Origin: Janibacter cremeus
GTDB lineage: Bacteria; Actinomycetota; Actinomycetes; Actinomycetales; Dermatophilaceae
Assembly: GCF_013409205.1 (NCBI RefSeq)
Contig: NZ_JACCAE010000001.1
Coordinates: forward strand, 868,001-932,000
Reading direction: 5' to 3'
Length of the DNA stretch: 64,000 nt
Part shown: piece by piece, positions 17,568 to 26,004 of the stretch
Layout: the number at the start of each line of letters is the position of its first letter
Numbering within the stretch: position 1 is the first letter of the stretch
Program-made: the position numbers and the translations under genes
Notes under the pieces: model-generated
What the model was told of the DNA's origin: nothing
The model's input: only the letters and a program-made list of their open reading frames with translations
The model's database searches: none

Positions 17568-17888
17568 GGCTTCGAGGCTCGTTCCTCGCACCTCAGCCAG
17601 CGTGGGGGGTGGCTTCGAGGCTCGTTCCCCGCACCTCAGCCAGCGCGAGGCTCGTTCCCCGCACCTCAACCAGCGCGAGGCTCGTTCCCCGCACCTCAAC
17701 CAGCGCGAGGCTGTGATTTCGAGGCTCGTCGCTGGCGCTCCTCACGCCTCAATCAGCGTGGGGGGAGGCTTCGAGGCTCGTTCCTCGCACCTCAGCCAGC
17801 GCGGGGGGGCTTCGAGGCTCGTTCCTCGCAACTCAATCAGCGTGGGGGGGTGGCTTCGAGGCTCGTTCCTCACGCCTCAATCAGCGCA
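17568..17888. repeat. Array of about eight intergenic repeats
   Basis: Copies of GGCTTCGAGGCTCGTTCC followed by TCGCACCTCAGCCAGCG in one orientation, including a sub-array of three short 27-base units (GCGAGGCTCGTTCCCCGCAC then CTCAACCA). It fills the space between convergent galE and the desaturase gene. Confidence 0.88.
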
Positions 17889-17896
17889 GGTATCGC

Positions 17897-19147
17897 TCAG
17901 CGCGCGTAGACGTGGCGCGTCTGGCGCGCACGGGCCCGCAGGCCCTTCATGCCCTTCGTCCGCAGGATGCCGATGGTCTGGCGCAGCGACGTGTCGTTGG
18001 GCAGCGACAGGCGGATGATCTCGCTCCACGCCGAGCCGACCTGCTTGTGCAGCGGGCCGGTGACGTACTCCAGGCCGTACTTGTCGAAGAGTGCCTCGAT
18101 CTTCGGGGCGATCTCCGGGTAACGGCGGCTGGGCATGTCGGGGAAGAGGTGGTGCTCGATCTGGTAGCTGAGGTGACCGGTCGCGATGTGCATCGCCGTC
18201 GAGCCGGTGATGTTCGCCGAGCCGAGCATCTGGCGCAGGTACCACTCGCCGCGCGTCTCCCCCTCGATCGAGTTCTTGGCGAAGGTCTTCACCCCGGCCG
18301 GGAAGTGACCGCACATGATCACCGAGTGCGTCCAGTAGTTGCGCACGAGGTTGGCGACGACGTTCGCGCCGAGGGTGGTCAGGAAGTTCGGCCCGGACAG
18401 CAGCGGGAAGAGAAGGTAGTCCTTGCCGGCCTGCTTCTTGATCTTGTTGACGACCTTCTTCGCCTCGGCCATCCACTCCGGGTTGTCGTGGCGGGTCGCC
18501 CAGTGCTTGCCCAGCTCGAGGTCGTAGGCGGCGATGCCGTACTCGAAGAGGGTCGCGTTGATGAACTGGGTGACCGGCTGGATGAGGTAGCCCGGGAACC
18601 ACTTCTGGGCGTCGTCGACGCGCATGATCCCGTAGCCGAGGTCGTTGTCGTGGCCGACGACGTTGGTGTAGGTGTGGTGCACCTTGTTGTGGCTGTTCTT
18701 CCAGTGGTCCGCCGGGGTGACGTTGTCCCACTCCCACGTCGAGGAGTGGATCTTCGGGTCACGCATCCAGTCCCACTGGCCGTGGATGATGTTGTGCCCG
18801 ACCTCCATGTTGTCCAGGATCTTCGACGCGCTCAGCGCGGCGGTACCGGCCACCCAGGCGATCGGGTTGCCCGAGAAGAACAGGGCCGCGCGGCCACCGA
18901 TCTCGAGGTAGCGCTGGGCAGCGATCACCCGACGGATGTACTGGGCGTCCTTCTCCCCCAGCGAGTCCATCGTCTCGGCGCGGATCTCGTCGAGCTCGCG
19001 GCCGAGCTGCTCGATCTGCTGCGGGGTCAGGTGCTCGATCGGGGACGGCGTCATCGTGACGTCGGTGTGGATGATCTCCGACGAGCCGCCGGTGATCCGG
19101 GCGTCGGTCGTGCGTGCAGTGGTGGGGCGCTCGAGGGTCGCAGTCAT
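17897..19147 (-). CDS. Membrane fatty acid desaturase (DesA3-like, acyl-CoA delta-9 type)
   Basis: Introduces a double bond into membrane acyl chains. The 416-residue protein has the three histidine boxes in order: HNIIHG, HNKVHH and QIEHHLFP, with hydrophobic segments between them. The ATG at 19147 overlaps the stop of the reductase gene upstream (TGATG), so the electron donor and the desaturase are co-translated. This is the same pair as mycobacterial DesA3 (Rv3229c) with its oxidoreductase Rv3230c. A PucR-type gene is divergent and is the probable regulator. Confidence 0.92.
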   Translation of the reverse strand: MTATLERPTTARTTDARITGGSSEIIHTDVTMTPSPIEHLTPQQIEQLGRELDEIRAETMDSLGEKDAQYIRRVIAAQRYLEIGGRAALFFSGNPIAWVAGTAALSASKILDNMEVGHNIIHGQWDWMRDPKIHSSTWEWDNVTPADHWKNSHNKVHHTYTNVVGHDNDLGYGIMRVDDAQKWFPGYLIQPVTQFINATLFEYGIAAYDLELGKHWATRHDNPEWMAEAKKVVNKIKKQAGKDYLLFPLLSGPNFLTTLGANVVANLVRNYWTHSVIMCGHFPAGVKTFAKNSIEGETRGEWYLRQMLGSANITGSTAMHIATGHLSYQIEHHLFPDMPSRRYPEIAPKIEALFDKYGLEYVTGPLHKQVGSAWSEIIRLSLPNDTSLRQTIGILRTKGMKGLRARARQTRHVYAR

Positions 19148-20232
19148 CACTTCTCCTGGGTCTCGATGGTGCAGGTGCCGGCGACCGCCGAGATGCAGGT
19201 CTGCACCTTCACCGGCGGGTCATCGGGGGTGGTCGTGGTCAGATCGCCGTTGCGCAGGTCGCGCACGGCTCCGTCGGTCATGGGCAGGACGCAGCCGAAG
19301 CAGATGCCCATCCGGCACCCGCTCGGCATGAGGACGCCGGCGTCCTCCGCCGCGTCGAGGATCGTGGTGCCACCGTCCAGCTCCAGCGACGTGGTGTCCG
19401 GCCCGACGAGCAGGGAGGCGGTGCCCCCTTCGCCGACCTCGATGATCGCGGGACGGAAGCGCTCCACGTGCAGCATCTCGCTGCGGTCGTGTGCCGCGTA
19501 GTGCTCCTCGAAGGCGTCGAGCATCGGGGTGGGTCCGCAGATCCAGGTCTCGCGCTCGCGCCAGTCCGGCACGTGCTCGTCGAGCTGGTCGGGGGTGAAC
19601 ATCCCCTCCTCGTCGGTGTGGCGCAGCAGGACGCGCACGCCGGGAGCCGGGTCGGCCAGCTCACGGGCGAAGATCACGTCATCGACCGTCGGCGCAGAGT
19701 GCGCGTGGACGACGTCCAGCCCGTCGAAGTCGTGGTTGCGCAGCATCCCCATCACCGGGGTGATGCCCGATCCGCCGGTGAGGAAGAGGACCTTGGCCGG
19801 GACCGACTGCGGCAGCATGAAGTCACCGGTCGCCTGGTCCAGCTGGATCAGCGTGCCCGGACTGGTGTGGTGGACCAGGTGGCGCGAGACGACGCCGTCG
19901 GGCATCGCCTTGACGGTGATCGAGATCAGTCCGTCGCGCGCACTCGTGTCCGAGGTCAGGGAGTAGGCCCGCCAGCAGCGCACACCGTCGACGTCGACGC
20001 CCAGGCGGATGTACTGGCCGGGCGCGTGGCCCTGCCAGTCCCTGCCGGGGCGGATGGTGATGGTGGCGGCATCCGCGGTCTCCGGGGTGATCGCGACGAT
20101 GCGCCCCCGCAGGTCGGAGCCGGAGCGAAGGGGGGCGAAGAGGTCGAGGTAGTCCTCGGGGATGACCGGCGTGGCCAGGCCACGCGCAAAGCGCGCCGCG
20201 GTGTCGCGGGCTCGGGTGAGAGTCGTGGTCAT
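19147..20232 (-). CDS. Ferredoxin-type oxidoreductase (FAD, NAD(P) and 2Fe-2S) for the desaturase
   Basis: A 361-residue electron-transfer protein. The FAD domain shows RAYSLTSD, the pyridine-nucleotide domain [14 protein letters not shown] and WICGPTPML, and a C-terminal plant-type 2Fe-2S domain has [10 protein letters not shown] with a distal cysteine in VQTC. It delivers electrons from NAD(P)H to the desaturase encoded next. The start at 20232 ([10 protein letters not shown]) was preferred over an ATG seven codons upstream because the upstream residues overlap the promoter region. Confidence 0.9.
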   Translation of the reverse strand: MTTTLTRARDTAARFARGLATPVIPEDYLDLFAPLRSGSDLRGRIVAITPETADAATITIRPGRDWQGHAPGQYIRLGVDVDGVRCWRAYSLTSDTSARDGLISITVKAMPDGVVSRHLVHHTSPGTLIQLDQATGDFMLPQSVPAKVLFLTGGSGITPVMGMLRNHDFDGLDVVHAHSAPTVDDVIFARELADPAPGVRVLLRHTDEEGMFTPDQLDEHVPDWRERETWICGPTPMLDAFEEHYAAHDRSEMLHVERFRPAIIEVGEGGTASLLVGPDTTSLELDGGTTILDAAEDAGVLMPSGCRMGICFGCVLPMTDGAVRDLRNGDLTTTTPDDPPVKVQTCISAVAGTCTIETQEK

Positions 20233-20329
20233 GTATCCATCCTCCCGGCTCAACTACCCACGCCCGCTGTCCTGAGTGGGTAGGATTTGATCGAAGTATT
20301 TGTTCACTGGAGACAACAGGGGTGATGAG

Positions 20330-21613
20330 ATGGCGGACGAATCGTCACGAGAGCCGACACCGGGGCGCACGGACGGGATCAGCGCCCGTCCGCGCGACGG
20401 CCGCCGGACCGCGCAACGTGCCGCGGCGCTCGCCCTCGACGAGGCGACGGTCACCGCCCTTCGCCGGCAGCTGCCGCGGGTGGCCAAGCTCGTCGTCGCC
20501 GAGGTCATGCGCGAGGTACCGGCCTATGACGTTCCCTTCCAGGGCCGGATGGGCCGCATCATCGAGAAGGCCGTGCAGGTCTCCCTGGAGAGCTTCGTCT
20601 CGCTCGCAGCCCAGTCGGCGCCCCGCTCCGGCGCGCGGGTCGGCGTCGGCGTCGCCGCGGCCCGCGACCTGGGCCAGGCCGAGGCGCGCGCCGGCCGCCC
20701 CGTCGAGGCCCTGCTGTCCGCCTACCGCGTCGGGGCCGGCGCCGCGTGGCGTGAGCTGTCCGTCGAGGCCATCGCCGCCGGGGTGGACGCGGCGACGCTG
20801 GGACGCTTCGCCGAGCTGGTCTTCACCTACATCGACGAGCTGTCCGCCGCCTCCGTCGCCGGGCACAACAGCCAGACCACGAGCGTCGAGCGCGCCCGCA
20901 TCGTCCACCTCGACCGTCTGACTCGCGCCCTGCTCACCGACGCCGGGGACGCCGAGCTCGACGCCGCAGCGGCCGCGGCCACCTGGACCCCACCGCGCAC
21001 GCTCACCGCCGTCCTCGTCCCCGCCGAGCGCCTGGCCGCCACCGCCGCGGTCCTCGACCCGAGGACGCTCACCCTGTCCGAGGACCTGCCCCAGCGCGAG
21101 GAGCACCCCGTCACCGGCCACGCCGTGCTGCTCGTGCCCGACGCGGGGGGCCGCGCCCGCGCGCACCTGCACGAGGTCCTGGGCGGGCGCCCGGCCGTCC
21201 TGGGCCCCGCCCGCCCCTGGCAGCTCGCCGGACAGTCCTACGACCGGACCATCCGGGCCCTGCCGCTGGCCGCCGACGATGTCCCGCTCGACACCGACGA
21301 GGTGCTGCCCGAGCTCGTCCTGCACGCCGACCCCACGGCTCTGGCCGACCTGCGCGAGGCGGCGCTGGCCCCCTTCGACGACCTGGCCGAGGGGACTGCC
21401 GACCGGCTCGCCGAGACGCTGCGCGCATGGCTGCTGCTGCAGGGCCGGCGCGAGCTCGTCGCCGAGACGCTGCACGTGCACCCGCAGACGGTGCGCTACC
21501 GGATGAACCAGGTGCGCGATCTCTTCGGCGAGCGTCTGGCCGACCCGGACGAGGTCCTCGCGATCATCCTCGCTCTGGGGCGGTCAGACCGCGCCAACCC
21601 TCCCGCTCGTTGA
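20330..21613 (+). CDS. PucR-family transcriptional regulator
   Basis: A 427-residue regulator with a C-terminal PucR helix-turn-helix (RRELVAETLHVHPQTVRYRM), preceded by the usual LAETLRAWLLLQG helix. The middle is a long helical sensor-like domain (residues ~40-190) found in many actinobacterial members. It is divergent from the reductase-desaturase operon, and the 97-base gap must hold both promoters, so it likely controls membrane unsaturation. Start ATG 20330 has GGGGTGATGAG upstream. Its TGA lies inside an intergenic repeat. Confidence 0.85.
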   Translation: MADESSREPTPGRTDGISARPRDGRRTAQRAAALALDEATVTALRRQLPRVAKLVVAEVMREVPAYDVPFQGRMGRIIEKAVQVSLESFVSLAAQSAPRSGARVGVGVAAARDLGQAEARAGRPVEALLSAYRVGAGAAWRELSVEAIAAGVDAATLGRFAELVFTYIDELSAASVAGHNSQTTSVERARIVHLDRLTRALLTDAGDAELDAAAAAATWTPPRTLTAVLVPAERLAATAAVLDPRTLTLSEDLPQREEHPVTGHAVLLVPDAGGRARAHLHEVLGGRPAVLGPARPWQLAGQSYDRTIRALPLAADDVPLDTDEVLPELVLHADPTALADLREAALAPFDDLAEGTADRLAETLRAWLLLQGRRELVAETLHVHPQTVRYRMNQVRDLFGERLADPDEVLAIILALGRSDRANPPAR

Positions 21614-21705
21614 GGTGCGCGGAGCTCTGCGACAAGCCTCGAAACGACGTGGCTTCGAGGCTCAGGCCCCAGAGGGCCTTCGCACCTCAGCCAGCCGGGG
21701 GTGAG
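21612..21705. repeat. Palindromic repeat pair supplying two convergent stop codons
   Basis: GTTGAGGTGCG begins at the stop of the PucR gene, and the mirror arm CGCACCTCAGCC ends at the stop of the minus-strand hydrolase gene. In both, the TGA of TTGAGG or CTGAGG is the in-frame stop. Between them lie CCTCGAAAC and GGCTTCGAGGC arms. Confidence 0.8.
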
Positions 21706-22352
21706 CCAGCGTGGCCGCAGACGAGGGCGGCCACCGCCGCGCCATCGGTGAAGGCGTGCCTCCCGGGAGCCTCGTCGACGCGTACGCGCTCGCCGTCGAT
21801 CTCGACGCCCTCGCCCGCGAGCGCACGACGCACGTGGCCGGGCCCGCCGAAGGGATCGCGCTTCCCCTGCACGACGTGCACCGGCAGACCTGCGTACACC
21901 GGCAGGACCAGCTCGCCGATCCGGGACTTCTGCGGGGGCTTGCCGGCCGGGAGCAGCGGGAAGGACAGGCACAGCACGCCGTCCACCCCGAGCTCCTCCG
22001 CCAGCCGGCAGGCCACCCGCGCACCGGCGCTGCGCCCCCCCATGACCAGCCGCCCAGGCAGCTCGCAACGCACGGCGGCGACGATCTCGCGCCACGCGGC
22101 GTCGAGCTTCGGCGGCATCGGCGCGACCTTCTTGCCGGCCACCCGCCAGGGCATCTCGACCAGCGCGACGGTCCAGCCCGCCCGTGGCAGCTCGGTCGCG
22201 ATCGCGGCGAGGTCTTTCGCCCCGACCCCGCCACCGGCGCCGTGGGTCAGGAGCAGGGAACCGTTGGGCTCACCCCTCGCCTCGTGGAGGTGGACCCGGG
22301 CCGGGCCCTGCTCGGTGGTGGTTTCGAGGCTCGTCCCTCGCTCCTCAACCAT
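21687..22352 (-). CDS. Alpha/beta-hydrolase (KANL3/Tex30-like, dienelactone-hydrolase type)
   Basis: A 221-residue serine hydrolase-fold protein: SLLLTHGAGGGVGAKDL, the nucleophile elbow RLVMGGRSAGARVACRL (G-R-S-A-G), a likely acid in VVQGKRDPFGG, and a late histidine in APGRHAFTDG. Substrate unknown. The first ~12 residues (MVEERGTSLETT) are encoded by an intergenic repeat, so the native start may be a downstream codon or may have been replaced by the repeat. The stop is also inside a repeat. Confidence 0.75.
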   Translation of the reverse strand: MVEERGTSLETTTEQGPARVHLHEARGEPNGSLLLTHGAGGGVGAKDLAAIATELPRAGWTVALVEMPWRVAGKKVAPMPPKLDAAWREIVAAVRCELPGRLVMGGRSAGARVACRLAEELGVDGVLCLSFPLLPAGKPPQKSRIGELVLPVYAGLPVHVVQGKRDPFGGPGHVRRALAGEGVEIDGERVRVDEAPGRHAFTDGAAVAALVCGHAGSPPAG

Positions 22353-22555
22353 CGTGGCTCACCGCATTCGTCTCGCTCGCACCTCAACCATCGTGGCTCA
22401 CCGCATTCGTCTCGCCTCGCACCTCAACCATCGTGGCTCACCGCATCCGTCTCGCCTCGCACCTCAACCATCGTGGCTCACCGCATCCGTCTCGCCTCGC
22501 ACCTCAACCATCGTGGCTCACCGCATCCGTCTCGCCTCGCACCTCAATCACCGTT
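22318..22555. repeat. Five-unit tandem repeat array between hydrolase and SRAP genes
   Basis: Units of about 44 bases with CACCTCAACCATCGTGGCTC, ACCGCAT(T/C)CGTCTCGCCTCG. The array overlaps the start of the hydrolase gene at one end and the stop codon of the SRAP gene at the other (CCTCAATCACC). Confidence 0.88.
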
Positions 22556-23422
22556 GATCACCTCGCCGGTCTCCGGGTCGACGACGCCGACCAGCTCGCC
22601 CCGCGGCAGCGGCTCGAGCAACCCCGGTCCGTTGTTGCGCGTGGCATTGACCGCCGTCGAGATCGGGTGGGCGGCAAAGCGTCCCGACTGCCGGAAGTCC
22701 AGCAGGTCCGCAATGCCCGCAGGATCAGTCAGGTCCGGGTCGAGCCAGCGCTCGTGGTCGCCGCGCTCGAGGACCAGCGGCTGGCGGTCGTGGATGCGGT
22801 CCATGCCCGGGTCCGCCGCGGTGGTGATGATCGTGAAGCTGACCAGCCACGCCGCCGGGTCGTCGTCGGCCACCGCGCGGTCCCGCCAGAACTCGTAAAG
22901 CCCCGCGAAGGCCAGCAGGTCCCCATCACCCCGGTGGATGAAGAAGGGCTGCTTGCGCGGTTTGCCCTTGCTGTCCTCGGCGACCGGGGAGACCTGCCAC
23001 TCGTACCAGCCGGCGGCCGGGACGAGGCAGCGCCGCACGGCCGCCGCCCGGGCGAAGGAGGACTTCTCCAGCACGGTCTCCGCGCGGGCATTGGTCATCC
23101 GCAGCCCCACCTTGGTCTCCCTGGCCCAGGACGGCACGAGGCCCCAGGTCAGCAACCGCAGCTGGCGAAGGCGGTGCCCTGAGGTGCGAGGGCCCCCGGG
23201 CCCGAGCCTCGAAGGGGGGGCCGCCGGCTCCCCCTTCGGCGCGCGGGTGAGGATGACGGGCGCCTGCTTCGTCGGCGCCATGTTGTGGTCCGGGGTGGCC
23301 GGCGGCGGGTCCTGGGGGGACTTCAGCAGCGAGCGGGTGGGCTCATCCGTGAAGTCGGCATCGATCTCGAACTCCTCGATGAGGTCACCCGGATCTGCCG
23401 TGGCCGCATATCGTCCGCACAC
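22544..23422 (-). CDS. SRAP-family abasic-site protein (YedK/HMCES-like)
   Basis: Cross-links to abasic sites in single-stranded DNA through Cys2 after removal of the initiator residue. GTG 23422 gives (V)CGRYAATAD, the required CGRY N-terminus, with GGGAGGG just upstream. Other family residues are NARAETV, CLVPAAGWYEW, FAGLYEFW, RQPLVLE and a C-terminal AVNATRNNGPGL. The 292-residue protein is longer than usual: a segment near residues 80-93 (PSRLGPGGPRTSG) is encoded by a copy of the genomic repeat family. The stop codon also falls in a repeat. Confidence 0.9.
   Translation of the reverse strand: MCGRYAATADPGDLIEEFEIDADFTDEPTRSLLKSPQDPPPATPDHNMAPTKQAPVILTRAPKGEPAAPPSRLGPGGPRTSGHRLRQLRLLTWGLVPSWARETKVGLRMTNARAETVLEKSSFARAAAVRRCLVPAAGWYEWQVSPVAEDSKGKPRKQPFFIHRGDGDLLAFAGLYEFWRDRAVADDDPAAWLVSFTIITTAADPGMDRIHDRQPLVLERGDHERWLDPDLTDPAGIADLLDFRQSGRFAAHPISTAVNATRNNGPGLLEPLPRGELVGVVDPETGEVINGD
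23176..23216. repeat. Intergenic-type repeat inside the SRAP coding sequence
   Basis: CTGAGGTGCGAGGGCCCCCG then GGCCCGAGCCTCGAAGG has both arms (TGAGGTGCGAGG and GAGCCTCGAA) of the repeat family. It lies in frame within the SRAP gene and codes for 13-14 extra residues before LRLLTWGLVP. Confidence 0.75.
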
Positions 23423-23438
23423 CCTCCCAGCGTAGGAC

Positions 23439-24449
23439 TCAGCCCAGCAGGAGGGCACCGCCGAGGCCGACGAGCGAGACCCAGACGGTGGCCACGGCCG
23501 CGAGGAGGACCGGTCGGGACCCCGCCTTGCGCAGGTCCGCGAAGCGCACCCCGCACCCGAGAGCGAACATCGCCGCGGCGAGCAGCACGGTCTGGACCAT
23601 CGAGGCCACGTCCGTCACACCACCGGGCAGCGGCACCCAGGTGCCGATGAGCACCATGACGATGAAGCCGATGACGAAGGGCGGCACCAGAGGCGGCTGG
23701 GTACCGCCCGACCCGGTGGCGCGGGCCCGCTGCTGCCAGCCGATGAAGGCCATGACCGGGGCGAGCATGAGGACGCGGGCGAGCTTGACCACGACGGCGA
23801 TGCTCAGCGTGGCACCGCTGATGATGCCGCCGGCGGCGACCACCTGGGCGACCTCGTGGATGGATGCTCCCGCCCACAGGCCGGCGGCCTCGTCGCCGAG
23901 GCCGAGCCCGAGGACGGCGAGGGGGATGATGCCGATCATCGCGGTGCCGAAGACCACGACGAGCGCGATGCCGGTGGCCACCTCCTCGTCCTCGGAGTCG
24001 ACCACGTCCTTCGCCGCCGCGACGGCCGCGGCCCCGCAGATGGAGAAGCCGCACGCGATGAGCATCCGCTGCGACCAGGTCAGCCCGAGCAGCCGACCGA
24101 CGGTGAGCGTGACGGCGATGCCACTGGCTACCACGAGCAGCACCAACGCGACCGTCCCGACTCCGAGGGCGGCGATCCCGCGCAGCGACAGCTGCAGTCC
24201 CAGCAGCACGATCCCCGCACGCAGCAGCGTGCGGCCGGACAGGTCCAGACCCGGACGAAGGGGGGCCGGCAGCGGCCGCACGGCCGCGAGGGCCACTCCG
24301 AGCAGGATGGCGACGAGCAGCGGGGACAGCACGGGGTGGATGCGTCCGACGAGGGCGGACACGACTGCTGCGGCGAGGCAGAGGGCGAGTCCGGGCAGAA
24401 CCGATGACGGCACGGTGGTGCGCACGGTCGATGTGGTGGAAGTGGTCAT
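23439..24449 (-). CDS. YeiH/UPF0324-family putative sulfate exporter
   Basis: A 336-residue membrane protein with about ten helices and the family signatures LLRAGIVLLGLQLSL, ACGFSICGAAAVAA and GASIHEVAQVVAAG. The family is annotated as putative sulfate or sulfonate-related exporters on weak experimental ground. A LysR regulator is encoded divergently 70 bases away, the same arrangement as yeiE-yeiH in enterobacteria, so regulation by that protein is likely. Confidence 0.88.
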   Translation of the reverse strand: MTTSTTSTVRTTVPSSVLPGLALCLAAAVVSALVGRIHPVLSPLLVAILLGVALAAVRPLPAPLRPGLDLSGRTLLRAGIVLLGLQLSLRGIAALGVGTVALVLLVVASGIAVTLTVGRLLGLTWSQRMLIACGFSICGAAAVAAAKDVVDSEDEEVATGIALVVVFGTAMIGIIPLAVLGLGLGDEAAGLWAGASIHEVAQVVAAGGIISGATLSIAVVVKLARVLMLAPVMAFIGWQQRARATGSGGTQPPLVPPFVIGFIVMVLIGTWVPLPGGVTDVASMVQTVLLAAAMFALGCGVRFADLRKAGSRPVLLAAVATVWVSLVGLGGALLLG

Positions 24450-24506
24450 GCCTCCACGGTGTCGTGTCCCGAGCGCATCGGGTAGCCCACGATCCGGCAT
24501 GGAGGG

Positions 24507-24521
24507 ATATCCTCGGGATAT
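24507..24521. promoter_or_regulatory. LysR-type operator overlapping the regulator start
   Basis: ATATCCTCGGGATAT is a perfect inverted repeat (arms ATATCC/GGATAT) with the T-N11-A spacing expected for LysR proteins. It overlaps the start codon of the LysR gene and lies 58 bases from the divergent yeiH-like start, fitting autorepression plus control of the exporter. Confidence 0.6.
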
Positions 24522-25404
24522 GACCTCGTGGCCCGAGATGTCCGCAATCGAGCTCTTCGTCGCGGTGGCGGACCACGGCAGCCTCGGCGCGGGAGCCCGC
24601 GCCGTCGGCATGGCCCAGCCCAACGCGAGCCGTTCCCTCTCCCGCCTGGAGCGCGGTCTCGGCGTCACCCTCGTCACCCGGTCCACCACCGGGTCGAAGC
24701 TGACCGTCGAGGGGATGCTGGCCCTCGAGTGGGCCCGCGCCGTCGTGGACTCCGCCCGTGCGCTGGTGGACGGCACGGCCGGGCTGACGGACTCCGGCGG
24801 ACCGGTGCTCATGGTCTCCGCCAGCCAGACCATCGCCGAGCACGTCCTGCCCCGCTGGCTGGCCGAGCTCAACCGGCGCCGACCCGGCGTCGCCCTGGAT
24901 CTTCGGGTTGCCAACACCGCAGCCGTCGTCGACGACGTGCGCAGCGGGTCGGCCTCCGTCGGTTTCATCGAGGGGCCGGAGGCCCCACCGGGCCTGCACT
25001 CGCAGATCGTCGCCACCGACGAGCTCGTCCTCGTCGTCGCCCCCGAACACCACCTGGCCGAGCACGCAGGTGCGTTGTCCGCGCAGGAGCTGCGCTCCCT
25101 TCCCCTGATCACGCGGGAGGCCGGGTCCGGCACCCGGGTCACCCTCGAGGAGGCCCTCGGGGCCCCTGCTCGCACCTCCCAGGTGCTCTCGAGCATCGCC
25201 GCAGTGCGCCTGGCCGTGCAGGCCGGCACCGGCCAGACCGTCCTGAGCCGACTCGCCGTCGACGACGCGCTCCGGGCGGGGACGCTGCTCGCGGTGCCCG
25301 TCGACCTGGATCTTCGCCGGCACCTGCGCGCAGTGTGGGCGGGCCCGACCCGGCTCAGCGGTCGGGCCGCGGAGCTCGTCGACGCCGCAACGACCATGCA
25401 CTGA
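24520..25404 (+). CDS. LysR-family transcriptional regulator
   Basis: A 294-residue regulator: N-terminal winged HTH (LFVAVADHGSLGAGARAVGM, AQPNASRSLSRLERGLGVTL), then a periplasmic-binding-type effector domain (PVLMVSASQTIAEHVLPRWL, LPLITREAGSGTR). Start ATG 24520 has GGAGG 14 bases upstream, a little long; an alternative ATG at 24538 would lose six residues before the HTH. Divergent from the YeiH exporter gene, its probable target. Confidence 0.85.
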   Translation: MTSWPEMSAIELFVAVADHGSLGAGARAVGMAQPNASRSLSRLERGLGVTLVTRSTTGSKLTVEGMLALEWARAVVDSARALVDGTAGLTDSGGPVLMVSASQTIAEHVLPRWLAELNRRRPGVALDLRVANTAAVVDDVRSGSASVGFIEGPEAPPGLHSQIVATDELVLVVAPEHHLAEHAGALSAQELRSLPLITREAGSGTRVTLEEALGAPARTSQVLSSIAAVRLAVQAGTGQTVLSRLAVDDALRAGTLLAVPVDLDLRRHLRAVWAGPTRLSGRAAELVDAATTMH

Positions 25405-25517
25405 CCACATGCCGGGCCGGCAGGAGGAGATCAGCGGGCCGGAGGACATACGGTAGGAGGAGAATCGGTGCGCCGGAAACCGACCGGCCGCCCTGCGACG
25501 ACAAGGAGAACCGCACC

Positions 25518-26000
25518 ATGATCGTTCGTCGAATCGCCCGCCCCCTGCTCTCGAGCATCTTCATCTTCGGTGGCATCAACGCCCTGCGCTACGCCACCGC
25601 GCACAAGGACGCCGCGGAGCCGGTGATCAAGAAGCTGGCCGCCCCCCTCGGCCTGCCCGAGGACTCCGAGCTCCTCGTGCGCGTCAACGGCGCCGCGATG
25701 GTCGGCGGCGGCGTGCTCGTCGCGACGGGCAAGGCCCCCCGCCTGGGCTCGCTGGTCCTGCTCGGCTCGATCATCCCGACGACGCTGACGCACCAGTGGT
25801 GGGCCGAGACCGACCCGCAGAAGAAGCAGGGCGAGCAGGTCCAGTTCTTCAAGAACCTCTCCCTCCTGGGCGGTCTGCTCCTCGCCGCCGCCGACACCGA
25901 GGGCAAGCCCGGTCTGACCTACCGCGCCAAGCAGGCCAAGAACACCGCCCGCCGCGAGGCGAAGATGGCGGCCCTCCAGGCGAAGAACGCGGCGCACTGA
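25518..26000 (+). CDS. DoxX-family membrane protein
   Basis: A 160-residue protein with four hydrophobic segments and family signatures PLLSSIFIFGGINALR near the start and GAAMVGGGVLVATGKAPRLG in the middle. Proteins of this family sit in the membrane and are loosely linked to oxidative-stress or thiol protection. The C-terminus is basic and alanine-rich. AAGGAG precedes the ATG at 25518. It ends four bases before aroA and may be co-transcribed with it. Confidence 0.8.
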   Translation: MIVRRIARPLLSSIFIFGGINALRYATAHKDAAEPVIKKLAAPLGLPEDSELLVRVNGAAMVGGGVLVATGKAPRLGSLVLLGSIIPTTLTHQWWAETDPQKKQGEQVQFFKNLSLLGGLLLAAADTEGKPGLTYRAKQAKNTARREAKMAALQAKNAAH

Positions 26001-26004
26001 CCGA

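Noticed and set aside
22318..22555. Second CRISPR-like tandem array
   Set aside because: Spacer-like parts are the same in every unit, so it is a tandem expansion of the intergenic repeat.
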